Source of the DNA: Pedobacter africanus
Lineage (GTDB): Bacteria > Bacteroidota > Bacteroidia > Sphingobacteriales > Sphingobacteriaceae
DNA length: 64,000 bases
Direction: 5' to 3'
Assembly (NCBI RefSeq): GCF_900176535.1
Contig: NZ_FWXT01000004.1
Span: 456,489-520,488 of the forward strand
Of this stretch, positions 61,417 through 64,000 are shown one piece after another. The notes under the pieces were generated by a model that worked only from the letters and a program-made list of their open reading frames with translations, made no database searches and had not been told where the DNA came from. Position 1 is the stretch's first letter. Each line of letters starts with the position of its first letter. The translations under genes and the position numbers were made by a program.

Positions 61417-62121
61417 ATGTTTATAGTTAAAGGAATGGCTGTGGCCTTTTTGCAGGTATTGCTGTACGTTGTAACTGCATACGCGCAGTTAAAACCCATA
61501 CAATTCGGGCAGGAAACCGAATTGCCGGGTACTGCCGGTAAAACTAAAAAACAAAGCATCAGCTGGATAAACGTAAATACAGATCCCGATACCTGGCGGT
61601 TGGAGAAAGACCTGCTGATCTGTACCGGTAAACCCATCGGTGTCATGCGGTCTGAAAAGCTTTACGAGAATTTCATCCTCGAAGTAGAGTGGAAACACAT
61701 GGAGGTCGGTGGCAATTCAGGTGTATTTGTGTGGAGTGATGCCAAACCGGGTGAAAAGAACCGCCTGCCGGGCGGTGTAGAAGTGCAGATGCTGGAGCTG
61801 GACTGGGTAAAGCTGAATGCCAGGGATGGTGTGGAGCAACCGATTGCCTATGTACATGGTGAACTGTTTGGGGTTGGGGGCGTAACAACGGTTCCTGATA
61901 ACGCAAGGGGAGAACGCAGTAAATCTGTAGAGAACCGCTGCAAGGGCAGGGGCGAGTGGAACAGTTACCGTGTGATTTGTGTAGATGGAACGATTAAACT
62001 ATCAGTAAATGGCAAATTTGTAAACGGGATCAGCAGGTCGTCCGTAAAAAAGGGCTATTTGTGCCTGGAATCGGAAGGTGCTGAGATTCATTTCCGGAAC
62101 TTAAGAATTACACAGCTGTAA
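61417..62121 (+). CDS. Secreted DUF1080 (3-keto-glycoside hydrolase/lyase-like) protein
   Basis: 234 residues. Signal peptide ~1-24 (ending VVTAYAQ). A single beta-sandwich (concanavalin-like) DUF1080 domain: WRLEKDLLICTGKPIGVMRSE, NFILEVEWKHMEVGGNSGVFVWSD, GVEVQMLELDW, GRGEWNSYRVICVDGTIKLSVNGKFVNG and CLESEGAEIHFRNLRI. Relatives in Bacteroidota and Planctomycetes act on 3-keto-glycosides produced by Gfo/Idh/MocA dehydrogenases, matching the neighbour 15 bp upstream. The exact substrate is not known. Confidence 0.88.
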   Translation: MFIVKGMAVAFLQVLLYVVTAYAQLKPIQFGQETELPGTAGKTKKQSISWINVNTDPDTWRLEKDLLICTGKPIGVMRSEKLYENFILEVEWKHMEVGGNSGVFVWSDAKPGEKNRLPGGVEVQMLELDWVKLNARDGVEQPIAYVHGELFGVGGVTTVPDNARGERSKSVENRCKGRGEWNSYRVICVDGTIKLSVNGKFVNGISRSSVKKGYLCLESEGAEIHFRNLRITQL

Positions 62122-62271
62122 AAAAATACAATCGCTCAGGATAAAACGAAAGTATGACTGAAAGAAATTGTTGTTTATTGCCTTTTTTCTGAAAAATTTT
62201 CGGAAATAAAGAGGTGTATTGTTATTATAACTTGTATTAAAGAGTTTTACTGAAAATTATTTAATACAAAA

Positions 62272-63321
62272 ATGTTAGCTGAAAATCTGGAGCAGGCTTG
62301 TTTATCGCCAGACCTGAACAACAAATTTCAACACCTGTGGCACCTTGTTGGGAACACCCCAATGCTGGAGCTGCAATATACCTATAAGGGAAAAGCAGGG
62401 AAAGTTTATGTGAAGTGTGAGCACTACAACCTTACAGGAAGTGTGAAAGACAGAATGGCTTTGAACATTATGTATCATGCCTATAAATCGTGTGCCATAA
62501 AACCTGGTGATACCATTATTGAAGCTACAAGCGGTAATACAGGTATTGCATTTGCCGCTATTGGCAGGGCCCTGGGGCATCCGGTTAAAATTATTATGCC
62601 CAATTGGTTAAGCAAAGAACGTATTGACATCATCAGGAGTATGGGCGCCGAAGTGATCCTGATCAGTAAAGAACAGGGCGGCTTTTTAGGCAGCATCAAA
62701 CTTTGCGAAGAAATGGCTGCCAAAGGCGGGGTATTTTTGCCAAGACAGTTTGAAAACCAGTACAACGAGGAAGCGCATGAAAAAACTACGGGTATGGAGA
62801 TCTGGGAACAATTGAAGCTGAACGGCCTGAAGCCTGATGCTTTTGTTGCAGGCGTTGGCACCGGAGGTACGGTAATGGGTGTAGGAAAAGGCCTAAAAGC
62901 CCGTAACCCGGAAATTAAAATCCACCCGCTTGAGCCTGCGGAAAGTCCGACATTGACTACCGGTTATAAAGTGGGCAGTCACCGCATCCAGGGCATTTCT
63001 GATGAATTTATTCCTGAGATCGTAAAGCTGGACGAACTGGACGAGGTAATACAGGCCAACGACGGTGATGCCATCATTATGGCGCAGAAACTTGCCAAAG
63101 AGCTGGGACTTGCGGTAGGTATCTCATCTGGTGCAAATGTAATAGGGGCCATCAAGTTGAGGGAACAAATGGGCGATAACGCCATAGTAGTGAGCATACT
63201 GAGCGACAGTAACAAAAAATACCTGAGCACTGACCTGGTAAAAGAAGAGACCATTAAAGATTCGTTTGTATCTACAGACACTGTATTTACCGGGTACCAG
63301 CCAATCTGCCGTTTAAAATAG
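62272..63321 (+). CDS. PLP-dependent cysteine synthase/cystathionine beta-synthase-like enzyme
   Basis: 349 residues, fold type II. PLP lysine Lys59 in NLTGSVKDRMA, the TSGNTG phosphate-binding loop at 86-91, and GVGTGGTVMGVGKGL. The residues after the core (to ~349) lack the CBS-pair of full-length cystathionine beta-synthase. It makes cysteine from O-acetylserine or condenses homocysteine with serine; sequence does not separate the two, although the length favours CysK-like enzymes. The intergenic region upstream (150 bp) is AT-rich with no clear regulator site. It is followed by a DsbD-like gene 20 bp later. Confidence 0.88.
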   Translation: MLAENLEQACLSPDLNNKFQHLWHLVGNTPMLELQYTYKGKAGKVYVKCEHYNLTGSVKDRMALNIMYHAYKSCAIKPGDTIIEATSGNTGIAFAAIGRALGHPVKIIMPNWLSKERIDIIRSMGAEVILISKEQGGFLGSIKLCEEMAAKGGVFLPRQFENQYNEEAHEKTTGMEIWEQLKLNGLKPDAFVAGVGTGGTVMGVGKGLKARNPEIKIHPLEPAESPTLTTGYKVGSHRIQGISDEFIPEIVKLDELDEVIQANDGDAIIMAQKLAKELGLAVGISSGANVIGAIKLREQMGDNAIVVSILSDSNKKYLSTDLVKEETIKDSFVSTDTVFTGYQPICRLK

Positions 63322-63341
63322 CTTGTTTTTAGAAAAGAAAT

Positions 63342-64000
63342 ATGAAACTAAACCACACCACATTTTTTAATATACGACTGCTGACCTTAGTATTGTTCCT
63401 GTTCCTGGGTACATGTACAGCTGTATGGGCGCAAGAGGCCGACACCAGTATGGCCGATATTGAATTTACAGAAATTACGCCGGAAACAACGCCTGCCCCT
63501 GCAGATACAGCAGCTGTGGCCCCTGCAAGTACAACGAAAGATAGCTTAAGCAGCGATACTACTGCCGTTAAGGCCGATGCCAAAGCTGCAGCGCCAGCGG
63601 CTGAAAAATCAAAGACACTCTGGGAAACTTTCATTGCCGGTCTTGTAGGTGGTTTTCTGGCCTTTTTAATGCCATGTATCTTCCCGATGGTACCACTTAC
63701 CATCAGCTACTTTACCAAAAGGGCAGGCAGCAAAGGCAAGGGAATTGGTCAGGCACTGATCTACGGATTGTCCATCATTGTCATTTACGTGGCTTTCGGA
63801 CTACTGATCACGGTGATCTTCGGCTCGGCTGGATTGAATGCATTGAGCGCAAGCGGGTTGTTTAATTTCCTGTTCTTTATTTTGCTGGTGGTATTTGCCA
63901 TCTCATTTTTCGGGGCTTTCGAAATTACCCTGCCCAGCTCATTTGTCAATAAAATAGACAGCAAAGCCGATAACAGCAAAGGTTTGCTGGGGATCTTCTT
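63342..64000 (+). CDS. DsbD/CcdA-like thiol-disulfide transmembrane protein, 5' part (gene runs off window)
   Basis: 219 codons from ATG 63342, still open at the window end. Signal peptide ~1-31 (ending AVWAQ). Then a low-complexity Ala/Thr/Pro/Asp linker (~32-88) in place of the DsbD N-terminal Ig-like domain. Membrane helices start at ~95, with the redox Cys112 in AFLMPCIFPMVPLTISY, the conserved DsbD/CcdA motif. It carries electrons from the cytoplasm to periplasmic thioredoxin-like proteins. The second redox Cys and any C-terminal thioredoxin domain are outside the window. Confidence 0.88.
   Translation, partial: MKLNHTTFFNIRLLTLVLFLFLGTCTAVWAQEADTSMADIEFTEITPETTPAPADTAAVAPASTTKDSLSSDTTAVKADAKAAAPAAEKSKTLWETFIAGLVGGFLAFLMPCIFPMVPLTISYFTKRAGSKGKGIGQALIYGLSIIVIYVAFGLLITVIFGSAGLNALSASGLFNFLFFILLVVFAISFFGAFEITLPSSFVNKIDSKADNSKGLLGIF

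Noticed and set aside
1..64000. tRNA, rRNA, CRISPR array, insertion sequence or prophage
   Set aside because: Looked for cloverleaf-like stretches, regular repeats with spacers, transposase or integrase motifs and phage genes; none seen.

Overview
The window is a compact bacterial chromosome segment from the Bacteroidota, most likely Sphingobacteriaceae (Pedobacter or a close relative). The evidence is SusC/SusD pairs with ECF sigma and FecR regulators, a futalosine-pathway MqnC, an 'alternative GlmU' nucleotidyltransferase, DUF3857 proteins, a zinc-free L31, and promoters of the Bacteroidota type (TTG, about 20 bp, TAnnTTTG). I see no tRNA, rRNA, CRISPR array, insertion sequence or prophage. 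It is mostly housekeeping and nutrient-uptake DNA, not a mobile island.

Layout. 1-9.7 kb: the end of pcm, smpB, an autoregulated mntR-mntH operon (manganese/iron uptake; the transporter carries a C-terminal UspA domain), an Lrp regulator, ung, a small membrane protein, lysS and a long-chain acyl-CoA synthetase. 9.4-16.6 kb: iscS-iscU-iscA, methylmalonyl-CoA epimerase, L31, a GlmU-like enzyme, tpiA-prmA and an Mpl-type Mur ligase. 16.6-23.7 kb: an XRE regulator, a GNAT-like protein, two very small ORFs around a 425-bp gap, a LytTR response regulator with its beta-propeller histidine kinase, and mqnC. 23.8-36.5 kb: an active/inactive M16 peptidase pair, two DUF3857 paralogues, a phosphoesterase/PQQ-propeller fusion, guaB, a secreted protein and a 7TM histidine kinase. 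36.6-41.8 kb: an ABC exporter divergent from a GDSL esterase lipoprotein (the E. coli ybbAP/tesA arrangement), then a TlpA-like thioredoxin protein.

41.8-56.6 kb is the most distinctive part: two complete ECF sigma - FecR - SusC(STN) - SusD loci lie back to back, diverging from 106 bp at 48511-48616. The minus-strand locus ends in the TlpA-like protein and the plus-strand locus in a secreted calcineurin-like phosphatase. Each susC is preceded by a short leader hairpin whose loop side is nearly identical in both copies (CAGAAGTG[T/C]TGGA) while the outer stem differs in sequence but stays paired. This looks like a conserved cis-acting RNA or DNA element.

57.5-62.1 kb: a FadR-type GntR regulator, an MFS transporter, a small NTPase, a secreted Gfo/Idh/MocA oxidoreductase and a DUF1080 protein. 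An 11-bp word (ATATGATGAAT) occurs at the regulator's own promoter and twice, inverted, around the start of the oxidoreductase gene. It is a candidate operator tying the module together as a small regulon, probably for oxidative (3-keto) glycoside breakdown. The window ends with a cysteine synthase-like enzyme and the start of a DsbD-like membrane protein.
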